This document shows positions 32,946-41,131 of a DNA stretch of 64,000 nucleotides, piece after piece. The notes under the pieces were generated by a model that saw only the letters and a list, made by a program, of their open reading frames with translations, was not told where the DNA came from and did not search any database. The stretch spans positions 682,001 to 746,000 of the forward strand of contig NZ_CP120737.1 in the NCBI RefSeq assembly GCF_029581195.1. Reading direction: 5' to 3'. The stretch comes from Solwaraspora sp. WMMD791 (GTDB lineage: Bacteria; Actinomycetota; Actinomycetes; Mycobacteriales; Micromonosporaceae). How positions within the stretch are numbered: the stretch's first letter is position 1; each line of letters opens with the position of its first letter. Position numbers and translations under genes: made by a program.

Positions 32946-34007
32946 GTGCACGCGACATTCACCCAGGAGCAGCAGGAGATCGGCGAGGCCGTCGCGGCCC
33001 TCGCCAAGGCGCAGGCCGGCACGGCGCGCGCGGCGCTGTCGACCGGTTGGCGGCCCTGCGCCGCCGATGGGCCGCTGCTGCGCGACTTCGGGCTGCTCGG
33101 CGTGCCCGAGTCCGCCGGTGGTGTCGGGTCGGCTCTGATCGATCTGCTCGTCGCCGTCGAGGTGCTCGGTGAGCACCTGGTCCCGAGCCGGTTCGCGGCC
33201 CACGCGGGCGCCGTACAGCTGCTCTGCGGCGCCGACCGGCCCACGGCGCCGCTGCCCGACGGGATCCTCGACGGCAGCCGGGTGCTCACCCCGGCGGTCG
33301 ACGTGCCGTCCATGGCTGGCTGGCCGGACCGGTCGGTGACGGATCCGCTGGTGCGGACCCTGGTGCCGTACGCCGCCCAGGCGGACGGGTTCGTCGTCGC
33401 AGGTCCCGACGGGATCTGGGTCGCGGACGCTGCCGCGTTCACCGAGGAGGCCTGGGTCACCGAACGGCGGTCGTTCGACCCGTCGGTGCCGCTGTCGGAC
33501 GTGTCGCTGTCCACACCACAGCGGGTCGATCCGGTCGGCACCGGGTTGTGGCGGGCGACGCTGGTGGTCGCCGCCGAGTTGTGCGGCGTCGCGCAGGGCG
33601 CGATCGAGCTGGCCGCCGAGCAGGCCCGTACCCGGGTGCAGTTCGGCCGGGTGATCGGATCGTTCCAGGGGGTCGCGTTCCAGCTGGCCGAGGCCGCCAC
33701 CGCGCGCAAGGCGGCGTGGGACCTGACGCTCTACGCCGCCTGGGCCGTCGACAACCGCCGCCCGGACGCCGGGATCCAGGTGCACGCCGCCAAGGCCGCC
33801 GCGGGGAAGGCCGCGGTCTTCGCCGCCGAGCGGGCCATCCAGGTGTACGGCGGGATGGGCATCACCATGGAAGCGGATCCGCATCTGTTCCTGCGTCGGG
33901 CGTTGGTGCTCGACGCCCGGGCCGGCCGTGGCCGGTGGCACCGTCACCGGGCCGGCGCGCTACGGATCGAAGCGCGCCGGGCGGGCCCGGGACAATCCAC
34001 GGACTAA
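32946..34007 (+). CDS. Acyl-CoA dehydrogenase, subunit B of a probable heteromeric enzyme
   Basis: 353 aa from GTG; shorter than the usual ~380. The N-terminal domain is reduced and the FAD-binding SEPxxGSD-type motif of the middle domain is not recognisable, but the C-terminal domain is kept: AQGAIELAAEQARTRVQFGR, IGSFQGVAFQLAE and VYGGMGITMEADPHLFLRR with a conserved Glu. This asymmetry between adjacent dehydrogenase genes is the pattern of alpha2beta2 acyl-CoA dehydrogenases of cholesterol side-chain breakdown (ChsE1-ChsE2 and relatives), where each partner supplies part of the FAD site. Confidence 0.85.
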   Translation: MHATFTQEQQEIGEAVAALAKAQAGTARAALSTGWRPCAADGPLLRDFGLLGVPESAGGVGSALIDLLVAVEVLGEHLVPSRFAAHAGAVQLLCGADRPTAPLPDGILDGSRVLTPAVDVPSMAGWPDRSVTDPLVRTLVPYAAQADGFVVAGPDGIWVADAAAFTEEAWVTERRSFDPSVPLSDVSLSTPQRVDPVGTGLWRATLVVAAELCGVAQGAIELAAEQARTRVQFGRVIGSFQGVAFQLAEAATARKAAWDLTLYAAWAVDNRRPDAGIQVHAAKAAAGKAAVFAAERAIQVYGGMGITMEADPHLFLRRALVLDARAGRGRWHRHRAGALRIEARRAGPGQSTD

Positions 34008-34054
34008 CGCGCTGACCTGCGCAGACCTTGCAGTGCCAGTAACGCAGCGGTAAC

Positions 34055-34072
34055 ATACCGGCTGGTCGGAAT
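34055..34072. promoter_or_regulatory. TetR-type operator upstream of the monooxygenase operon
   Basis: ATACCGGCTGGTCGGAAT, the copy closest to the consensus, ends 15 bp before the first monooxygenase start and just upstream of its GAGGAG ribosome site. It separates the ligase 3/dehydrogenase operon from the monooxygenase operon. Confidence 0.78.
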
Positions 34073-34087
34073 AAACGAGGAGTGGTC

Positions 34088-35215
34088 GTGAAGTTCGGAA
34101 TCATGAACCTGTTCCCGGTGGCCGACGGGGCATCGGACCATCAGGTGCTACGAGAGACTCTCGACGAGATCCAGCTGGCCGACGAACTCGGCTTCGACTC
34201 GATCTGGCTGGCCGAGCACCACTTCTCGAAGTACGGCATCCTCGGCAGCCCGGTCAACTTCGGCATGGCCGTCGCCGAGCGGACCAAACGAATCACGATC
34301 GGCACGGCCGTGCTGGTGCTTCCACTGCACCACCCGCTGCGGCTGGCCGAGGACATCGCCGCGCTCGACGTGCTCAGCGGCGGTCGGGTGACCATCGGGG
34401 TCGGCCGCGGCTACCAGCCGGCCGAGTTCGCCGGCTTCGGGATCGCCCTGGCCGAGTCGAAGCAGCGCTACCAGGAGACTCTGGACGTGCTGCGGTTGGC
34501 GCTGACCCAGGAGAAGTTCTCCTACCACGGCGAGATCTACCACTTCGACGACGTCACGACCTACCCCCGGCCGTTCACCCCCGGCGGTCCGCCGATCCTG
34601 CAGGGGACGGTCTCCCCGGACAGCTTCCGGGAGCGCGGTGCGGTCGGCGAGTCGATCATCACCTCACCGAACTTCACGCCGTTGGGCATCATGCAGAAGA
34701 ACTTCAGCCTCTACCGGCAGAGCATGCAGGCCAACGGGTTCGACATCGCCGCCTACGAACTGCCCTTCATGCAACAGGTGTGGTGCGGCGACGGCGAGGA
34801 CGGCCTGCGTGAAGCCGCCTCGGCCGCGATGAACTACTACAAGTCAGTCGGAAAGGTGATCCCGGGTTCGGAGGAGGCCATCGAGCAGGAACGGTCCTAC
34901 TACGCGGCGGTCGCCAAGAACATCGAACTGCTGACCCTGGAGCAGACCCTGACCCACGGCGGCAACTTCGGCTCGGCGCAGCGCGTCATCGAGACCATCG
35001 AGATGCTGCGCGAGCAGCTCGGCATCAACCACTACATCAGCTGGCTGCGGATCCCGTCGCTCGACCGGCGGAGCGCGCTGAAGTCCATGGAGGAGTTCGC
35101 CACCAAGGTGATCCCGCACTTCCGCGCGGCGGACCAGGCGGTCCGCCGGACCGACGGCCACGACCGGGCCGACGACGTGCTGACGACCACCGCCCCCCAG
35201 GCGGTCGTCGGATGA
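34088..35215 (+). CDS. Luciferase-like (LLM) flavin-dependent monooxygenase 1
   Basis: 375 aa from the GTG at 34088 (MKFGIMNLFPV), spaced 5-6 nt from GAGGAG. TIM-barrel LLM features: ELGFDSIWLAEHHFSKYGIL, LVLPLHHPLRLAEDIAALDV and SGGRVTIGVGRGYQPAEFAG. Enzymes of this class use reduced FMN from a separate reductase for hydroxylation, Baeyer-Villiger oxidation or desulfonation; the flavin reductase at 14689 is a candidate supplier. It is the longest and most distinct of the four LLM proteins. Overlaps the next gene by 4 bp and heads an eight-gene run ending at 41126. Confidence 0.9.
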   Translation: MKFGIMNLFPVADGASDHQVLRETLDEIQLADELGFDSIWLAEHHFSKYGILGSPVNFGMAVAERTKRITIGTAVLVLPLHHPLRLAEDIAALDVLSGGRVTIGVGRGYQPAEFAGFGIALAESKQRYQETLDVLRLALTQEKFSYHGEIYHFDDVTTYPRPFTPGGPPILQGTVSPDSFRERGAVGESIITSPNFTPLGIMQKNFSLYRQSMQANGFDIAAYELPFMQQVWCGDGEDGLREAASAAMNYYKSVGKVIPGSEEAIEQERSYYAAVAKNIELLTLEQTLTHGGNFGSAQRVIETIEMLREQLGINHYISWLRIPSLDRRSALKSMEEFATKVIPHFRAADQAVRRTDGHDRADDVLTTTAPQAVVG

Positions 35216-36219
35216 GGGTCAGCTGTTTCCTCAGCGCCCAGTTCGATCCGTCGACCAACGCCTCCGACGGCATCGATCAGGTGCTGGACCAGGCCGCCGC
35301 CGCCGAGGCGGCCGGCTTCCACGCCGTCTACCTCGGCCACCACTTCCTCGCCAGGTCGGCGTTCGTCCAGCCGGTGCCGCTGGCCGGCTACCTCGCCCGG
35401 GCGACCACCCGGGTACGCATCGGCTTCGGCGTACTGCTGGCACCGTTGCTGAACCCGGTCGCGCTCGCCGAGGACCTCGCCTCCCTCGACGTGCTCTGCC
35501 GGGGACGGTTGACCGTGGGCATCGGCGCCGGCTACCGCAAACGGGAGACCGCCGCGTTCGGCGTGGAGTGGACCGACCGGCTGCGTCGACTGCGTGAGTA
35601 CGTCCCGATCCTGCGGTCGCTGTGGAACGGCGAGACGATCGACATCTCCGGCAGCTGGGGCGAGGCCCCCGGCGCGTCGCTGGCGCTGCGCCCGGTGCAG
35701 CCCGGCGGCCCGCCGCTGTGGATCGGCGCGTTCGCCGAGTCGGCGGTCCGCCGCGCCGCCCGACTGGACGCGCCGTGGCTCATTGGGCCCAAGGGCACCG
35801 ACGCGGAGCTGGCCCGGCTGCTCGGCGTCTACCGGGGCGAGCTCGCCGACCGTGGCTTCACCCTCGATCGTGAGTACCCGATGAGCCGGGAGGCGTTCAT
35901 CGGCGACAGCTACGCCGCCGCGGTCAAGGCCGTCCGACCGCACCTGCAGCGTCAGTACGCCGGTTACCGGTCCTGGGACGACGCCCAGTCCCTGGACATC
36001 GACCGGTACCTGGCGCAGGACTGCCTGGTCGGCTCGGCTGACGAGATCGTCGACAAGCTCCGGCGCTGGGAGGCCGAACTCGGCATCACCGAGGTCTCGC
36101 TGCGGCACCAGTTCGTCGGCGCCAGCCAGGCCGAGGCGATGGAGCAGCTCGCCCGCTTCGGCGCGGAGGTCATTCCCCGGCTCGCCACCTCGACGACGAC
36201 CCCTGAGGCGGTCCGATGA
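35212..36219 (+). CDS. Luciferase-like (LLM) flavin-dependent monooxygenase 2
   Basis: 335 aa. MRVSCFLSAQFDPSTNASDG at the start, then YLGHHFLARSAFVQPVPLAG, LLAPLLNPVALAEDLASLDV and RGRLTVGIGAGYRKRETAAF with the family glycine-rich flavin/phosphate loop. Substrate unreadable. Sandwiched by 4-bp overlaps between LLM 1 and ligase 4. Confidence 0.9.
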   Translation: MRVSCFLSAQFDPSTNASDGIDQVLDQAAAAEAAGFHAVYLGHHFLARSAFVQPVPLAGYLARATTRVRIGFGVLLAPLLNPVALAEDLASLDVLCRGRLTVGIGAGYRKRETAAFGVEWTDRLRRLREYVPILRSLWNGETIDISGSWGEAPGASLALRPVQPGGPPLWIGAFAESAVRRAARLDAPWLIGPKGTDAELARLLGVYRGELADRGFTLDREYPMSREAFIGDSYAAAVKAVRPHLQRQYAGYRSWDDAQSLDIDRYLAQDCLVGSADEIVDKLRRWEAELGITEVSLRHQFVGASQAEAMEQLARFGAEVIPRLATSTTTPEAVR

Positions 36220-37826
36220 GCGACAGCGCCACGAGCACCCCGTCGAACGCCGACAATCTGGCCCGCGTTCTGCAACGCCGCCGCGCCGACCGTGCCGACG
36301 TCGTCGGGCTGTACGGCGAGGACGGTCGGTCGTGGACGTTCGACGAGATCGACCTGCTCGCCGGCGGGGTGGCCGTCGCGTTGCGTGACGAAGGCGTGGG
36401 TGCGGGCGACCGGGTCGCCTGCTACCTGACCAACGGCCCGGACATCGTCTTCTTCCTCTTCGGTTGCTGGAAGATCGGCGCGGTCCCGGTCACCGTCAGC
36501 AGTCTGTACAACGCCACCGAGCTCGCCGAGTCGCTGGCCAAGACCAGCCCTCGGCTGCTGCTCGTCGACGGACGCAGCCCGGACGTGGTCGCCGAACTCG
36601 TCGGCACCGGGGCCGGCACGAGGGTCCCGGTCCGCCGCGTCGGGGAACTGCCCTCCGCGCCCGACGACGTCGCGGGGCCGGACGTCCCGCCGCTGACGTG
36701 GTATCGGCAGGTCCGGGTACCTGCGGTCGACGTCGACCCGCAGGCCGAAGCCTGTGTGCTGTTCACCGGCGGGACCACCGGCCGGCCGAAGGCGGTCAGC
36801 GTCACCCACGGCGGGACCCGCGACTCGCTCATGCGGCTGGCCCGCGTCGCCACCGGCACCGACGCCGAAGGCACCGCCGCGCGGGACGCCAGGCCGAACC
36901 TCATCGCCCTACCGCTGTTCCACAGCGGCGGCCAGCACTCGCTGCTGTTCGCGTTCTTCGTCGGGCGTCCGGCGGTGGTCTGGGAGAGGTTCGGCGTCGA
37001 CCGGCTCGCCGACCTGATGGACCGGTTCCGGTTCGACAACTTCTTCTTCCTGCCCACGATGGTCTACGACATCGTGCACGCCGAACGGGACCTGCCGTTC
37101 GACGGGGTCAAGTCCGTCCTGGTGGCCGGTCAGGCCATCTCGTGGTCGTTGCGCCGCGCCTTCGAGGAGCGGTACCAGGTGCCGATCCTGGTCAACTACG
37201 GATCGACCGAAGCCGGGCACATCGCCGGCTGGACCGGCCGGGACATGAGGGCCGGCCGCTGGAAGCCCGGCTCCGCCGGGCGGGTCTACCCGGGGGTGGA
37301 GCTGGAGATCCGGGACGAGACCGGTGCCGCACTGCCGGGCGGGCGACCGGGCGAGGTGGTGGTCCGCTCCGCGTTGACCAGGGGCTACGTCGACGACGAC
37401 GCCGCCTCCCGCGAGCTGGTCCGGGACGGCTGGGTGCACACCGGCGACATCGGCTACGTCGACGACGATGGGGTGCTGTTCCTGGTCGGCCGGAAGCGGG
37501 ACATGATCAAATGCGGCGGCTTCCAGGTCTGGCCCGAGGAGATCGAGGACGAGCTGCGCCGGCATCCGCTGGTCGACGACGTACGGGTGCTCGGCCGGCC
37601 GGACGACCGGCTCGGCGAGATACCGGTCGCCCTCGTGGTGCGCAGGCCCGACGACACGGTGACCGACAGCGAACTCTCCCAGCGTCTCGTCGCGCACGCC
37701 CGGGACCGGCTCGCCCACTTCAAGACGCCCCGGCGGATCGAGTTCGTCGCCGCACTGGAACGCAGCGCCACCGGCAAGATCAGCCGGGCTGCGCCGGCCA
37801 CGACGCGGGCGGGTGCGTCCGGATGA
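36216..37826 (+). CDS. Acyl-CoA synthetase (AMP-forming ligase) 4
   Basis: 536 aa. P-loop region VLFTGGTTGRPKAVS, an unusual GGTTG in place of SGTTG, as also seen in some FadD-like enzymes; VNYGSTEAGHIAGWTGRDM, GWVHTGDIGYVDDDGVLF and the A10 Lys in SATGKISR. After the A10 motif only ~13 residues follow. Sitting among monooxygenases, it may activate an acid made after the oxygenation steps. 4-bp overlaps on both sides. Confidence 0.88.
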   Translation: MSDSATSTPSNADNLARVLQRRRADRADVVGLYGEDGRSWTFDEIDLLAGGVAVALRDEGVGAGDRVACYLTNGPDIVFFLFGCWKIGAVPVTVSSLYNATELAESLAKTSPRLLLVDGRSPDVVAELVGTGAGTRVPVRRVGELPSAPDDVAGPDVPPLTWYRQVRVPAVDVDPQAEACVLFTGGTTGRPKAVSVTHGGTRDSLMRLARVATGTDAEGTAARDARPNLIALPLFHSGGQHSLLFAFFVGRPAVVWERFGVDRLADLMDRFRFDNFFFLPTMVYDIVHAERDLPFDGVKSVLVAGQAISWSLRRAFEERYQVPILVNYGSTEAGHIAGWTGRDMRAGRWKPGSAGRVYPGVELEIRDETGAALPGGRPGEVVVRSALTRGYVDDDAASRELVRDGWVHTGDIGYVDDDGVLFLVGRKRDMIKCGGFQVWPEEIEDELRRHPLVDDVRVLGRPDDRLGEIPVALVVRRPDDTVTDSELSQRLVAHARDRLAHFKTPRRIEFVAALERSATGKISRAAPATTRAGASG

Positions 37827-38815
37827 AGTTCGGCATCATGGCCTCGCACCAGTACCCGCACGGCGACGACCTCGGCGCGCACCTCGCCGAGCTGTTCGGC
37901 ACCGTCGAACTCGCCGCGGAACTGGGCTACGACTCGGTGTGGACGATCAACCACTTCCAGTCGAACCTGGCCACCCCGCAGCCGATCTCCATGCTCGCCA
38001 GCCTCATTCCGCGCTCCGGCGACATGCTGCTCGGCACCGGCATCCTGCTGCTGCCGATGTTCCACCCCGTACACGTCGCGGAGGAGTTCGCGACCCTCGA
38101 CCACCTCTCCGGCGGACGGGTGGTCCTCGGCGTCGGCGCCGGCTACCGGGAGAACGAGCTCGCCGCGTTCGGGATCGACCCGCAGACCCGGTTCCGGCGC
38201 TTCGACGAGAGTATCCGGCTGATCCGCGCGCTGTGGACCGGACGACCGGTCACCCAGGACGGCGAGTTCTACCCGCAGACCGACGCCACGATCGGCGTCG
38301 CGCCGCTGACCCCGGGCGGTCCGCCGATCTGGATCGGCGCCGGTGGCAGGAGAGCGGTACGCCGGGCCGCCCGTCTCGGCGACGCCTGGTACGCGCCGGG
38401 CAACTCGCCGAGCCGGCGCTTCCTGCCCGAGCATCGGGCCGTCTACGAGGAGGCGCTGGCCGAGTACGGCCGGGATCCGACGACGGTGCAGCGTCCGGTC
38501 GGGGTCGAGCTGTACTGCGCGCCGAGCACCGAGCAGGCCGTCGCCGAGGCGCTGCCGCACGCCCGGCGGGAGTACGCCACCTACGCCGAGTACCCGGCGC
38601 TGCGCTGGCAGCGGGACCGCTTCGACGAACTGGTCCGCAACACGCTGCTGCTGGGTTCGCCGGAGCTGCTCATCGAACGGATCTCCGCCCTGCGTGACCT
38701 GGGGTTCGACCACGTCATCTTCCGCCCCGGGTGGCTCGGCATGCCGACCGGGAAACTGCGCGCCTCGCTGCGGCTGTTCGCCGCCGAGGTGATGCCCGCC
38801 TTCCGTACCAGCTGA
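37823..38815 (+). CDS. Luciferase-like (LLM) flavin-dependent monooxygenase 3
   Basis: 330 aa, MKFGIMASHQYPHGDDLG. It and LLM 4 share the pattern K-F-G-I-x-x-x-H-Q-Y, ATPQPxxML/LLSxL and GHPVHxAEEx-type loops, so they form a close subfamily within this operon. Here: ELGYDSVWTINHFQSNLATP, LLLPMFHPVHVAEEFATLDH and SGGRVVLGVGAGYRENELAA. It overlaps ligase 4 by 4 bp; a 14-bp gap follows before the crotonase gene. Confidence 0.9.
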   Translation: MKFGIMASHQYPHGDDLGAHLAELFGTVELAAELGYDSVWTINHFQSNLATPQPISMLASLIPRSGDMLLGTGILLLPMFHPVHVAEEFATLDHLSGGRVVLGVGAGYRENELAAFGIDPQTRFRRFDESIRLIRALWTGRPVTQDGEFYPQTDATIGVAPLTPGGPPIWIGAGGRRAVRRAARLGDAWYAPGNSPSRRFLPEHRAVYEEALAEYGRDPTTVQRPVGVELYCAPSTEQAVAEALPHARREYATYAEYPALRWQRDRFDELVRNTLLLGSPELLIERISALRDLGFDHVIFRPGWLGMPTGKLRASLRLFAAEVMPAFRTS

Positions 38816-38829
38816 CCTAAGGAACCGCC

Positions 38830-39801
38830 ATGAAGAAGACCGAAGCCGAACTTCTGGAACACCAGTGGGACGTCGAGAACATGGAGGTCGACCCCGAGGT
38901 CCTGGCGAAGTACGTCCGGTACGACGTCGACGAGCAGCGATCGGTCGCCACCATCACCTTCGACCGTCCCGAGCGGCTCAACGCCATTCCGGTGGCCGCC
39001 TTCGAGCGCGTCGGCGACCTGGTCCGCGAGGCCGAGACCGACGACCGGGTCAAGGTCATCGTGTTCAAGGGCGAAGGCGAACACTTCGGCACCGGCGCCG
39101 ACGCCGCCGAACTCGGGCACTACATCGGCTACCGAACCGGTACGGACTCCGCGTCACGACGGCGGCCGGCGCAGCGGCAGCGCATCCTGCCCGACCGCAA
39201 CGTGCTCAGCTCCGGATTCACCCGCCCGATCATCGAGTCGCTCAAGGCGACCATCTGCCAGGTGCAGGGGTACTGCTACGGCGGCCACTTCCAGATCGCG
39301 CTGTCGGCGGACATCGTCATCGCCAGCCCCGACGCCCGGTTCACCCATCCGGCGTTCCGCTACCTCGGTCCCGCCCCGCAGGACATGTACCACTGGATCG
39401 AGAAGGTCGGCCTGACCACGATGAAGGACGTCATGCTGACCATGCGGGCCATCGGCGCCGAGGAGGGTGAACGCAAAGGCCTGGTCACCAAGGTGGTCGA
39501 ACGTGACGAGCTGCAGCGTTGGGTCGACGACTACGCCGACGCGATCGCGGTCATGCCGCTGGACTCGCTGATGATGGGCAAGTCGATGATGCAGCTGGTC
39601 ATGGAGGCCCGGGGCAAGGGCCTCGGCGCGATGACCGGCTGGGTCGGGCATGGCTGGGCGACCAACGTCAGCTTCGACGAAGGGGACTGGAACTTCCTCA
39701 AGGAGCGCCGGGAGAAGGGCATCGGCCAGGCGCTGGCCGACCGCGACCGGCTGGTCGCACCGTACTTCCGGCTCAGCGGCACCCGGTCACGCGAGAAGTA
39801 G
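38830..39801 (+). CDS. Enoyl-CoA hydratase/isomerase family protein, long form
   Basis: 323 aa, ~60 longer than a typical crotonase. Core motifs: ATITFDRPERLNAIPVAAFE, KGEGEHFGTGADAAELGHYI (oxyanion hole) and CQVQGYCYGGHFQIALSADI. Extras are a 30-residue acidic N-terminus (MKKTEAELLEHQWDVENMEV) and a basic insertion at ~105-125 (DSASRRRPAQRQRILPDRN). Crotonase-fold enzymes also include ring-cleaving C-C hydrolases such as 6-oxocamphor hydrolase, and the elongated form next to monooxygenases makes a ring-opening role possible (inference). Ribosome site AAGGAACC. Confidence 0.85.
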   Translation: MKKTEAELLEHQWDVENMEVDPEVLAKYVRYDVDEQRSVATITFDRPERLNAIPVAAFERVGDLVREAETDDRVKVIVFKGEGEHFGTGADAAELGHYIGYRTGTDSASRRRPAQRQRILPDRNVLSSGFTRPIIESLKATICQVQGYCYGGHFQIALSADIVIASPDARFTHPAFRYLGPAPQDMYHWIEKVGLTTMKDVMLTMRAIGAEEGERKGLVTKVVERDELQRWVDDYADAIAVMPLDSLMMGKSMMQLVMEARGKGLGAMTGWVGHGWATNVSFDEGDWNFLKERREKGIGQALADRDRLVAPYFRLSGTRSREK

Positions 39802-39810
39802 GGCGCGGTC

Positions 39811-40794
39811 GTGAAGTTCGGCATCCTCCTCGATCACCAGTACGAGCTCGGCGACGATCTGCAGCGGCGGATCGGGGAGACGATCGAGTACGTCCAGCAC
39901 ATCCGCGACCTCGGCTACGACTCGGTGTTCGGCATCCACCACTATCTGTCGTCGCTGGCCACACCGCAGCCGATGCCGCTGCTGAGCCGGCTCGTCGAAC
40001 ATTCCGGCAGTATGCAGATCGGTACCGGCATCCTCATCCTGCCCCTCGGACATCCGGTGCACTGGGCCGAGGAGATCGCCACGATCGACCAGATGTCCGG
40101 CGGCCGGTTCGTCCTGGGCATCGGCTCCGGCTACCGCGACGCCGAGTTCTCCTCCTTCGGTGTCGACCGGCGTACCCGGGTGTCACGGATGAACGAGGCG
40201 TTGGCGGTGATGCAGCAGTTGTGGACCGGTGAGCCCGTCCACCACGAGGGACGGCACTTCACCCTGGACGGGGTGCGGTGCAGCGTACTGCCGCGACAGC
40301 GGCCGCACCCGCCGGTCTGGGTCGGCGCCAACGGCCCGACCGGCATCGCCCGGATCGCCCGTCAGGGCCTGCCGTGGCTCGCCCCGTCCAACGTGCGTCG
40401 CAACTGGGCCGTCGGAAACCTGACCGAATACCGGCAGCTGCGCACGGCGGCCGGCTTCAGCGAGCAGGACGCGGTGTTCCCGATCCACCGGGACCTGTGC
40501 GTCGCGGACTCCGCCGACGCCGCGCACGCGATCGCCGGCGACGCGGTCCGCCGGTCCTACGGCGAGTACGTCCAGTACGGCATGGACTTCTTCGAGTCCC
40601 AGTGGGAGGCGATCAAGGAGAAGGCGCTCTTCTTCGGCTCTCCCGACGACATCGCCGCGAAGATCTCCGATTTCGCCGCCGCCGGCTTCAACCACTTCGT
40701 CTTCCGCGCCCAGTGGCTCGGCTTGCCGATCGAGCGGTCCGTCGAGATCGTCGAACGGTTCGCCCGCGAGGTCATGCCGAGGTTCCGGCGATGA
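39811..40794 (+). CDS. Luciferase-like (LLM) flavin-dependent monooxygenase 4
   Basis: 327 aa from GTG, 9 bp after the crotonase stop. MKFGILLDHQYELGDDLQRR, FGIHHYLSSLATPQPMPLLS, LILPLGHPVHWAEEIATIDQ and SGGRFVLGIGSGYRDAEFSS. Sister of LLM 3, most simply explained by duplication. Ends with a 4-bp overlap onto a small VOC gene. Confidence 0.9.
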   Translation: MKFGILLDHQYELGDDLQRRIGETIEYVQHIRDLGYDSVFGIHHYLSSLATPQPMPLLSRLVEHSGSMQIGTGILILPLGHPVHWAEEIATIDQMSGGRFVLGIGSGYRDAEFSSFGVDRRTRVSRMNEALAVMQQLWTGEPVHHEGRHFTLDGVRCSVLPRQRPHPPVWVGANGPTGIARIARQGLPWLAPSNVRRNWAVGNLTEYRQLRTAAGFSEQDAVFPIHRDLCVADSADAAHAIAGDAVRRSYGEYVQYGMDFFESQWEAIKEKALFFGSPDDIAAKISDFAAAGFNHFVFRAQWLGLPIERSVEIVERFAREVMPRFRR

Positions 40795-41126
40795 GGATCG
40801 GCCACGTGATCGTTCCGGCCGGGGAGCTGGCCGCCCAGGTCGATTTCTACACCCGGCTCGGGCTGACGGTGCGGTTCCGCGACGGCGACCGGTACGTCGC
40901 GCTCACCGACGGGACGGTGACCATCGGCCTGGCCGACGGATCACAGCAGCCCGTCGCCGGCCGCACCCTGCTCAGCATCGAAGTCGACGACCTCGACCGC
41001 TGCGTCGCCGAGTTGGCTGCGGCCGGCGCGTCCGTCGGGGAGCCTGTGCCGGGCCCGCATGAGCGGCGGTCGGTGGTCGTCGACCCGGGCGGCGTCCCGG
41101 TCGTCGTCTACGAACGACGGGCCTGA
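40791..41126 (+). CDS. Small VOC family protein
   Basis: 111 aa, one VOC module pair: MRIGHVIVPAGELAAQVDFY at the start, LLSIEVDDLDRCVAELAAAG in the middle and VVVDPGGVPVVVYERRA at the end. The usual C-terminal metal Glu appears replaced by Val (VVVYE), so a binding role rather than catalysis is possible. Last gene of the plus-strand monooxygenase operon. Confidence 0.78.
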   Translation: MRIGHVIVPAGELAAQVDFYTRLGLTVRFRDGDRYVALTDGTVTIGLADGSQQPVAGRTLLSIEVDDLDRCVAELAAAGASVGEPVPGPHERRSVVVDPGGVPVVVYERRA

Positions 41127-41131
41127 CCCGA

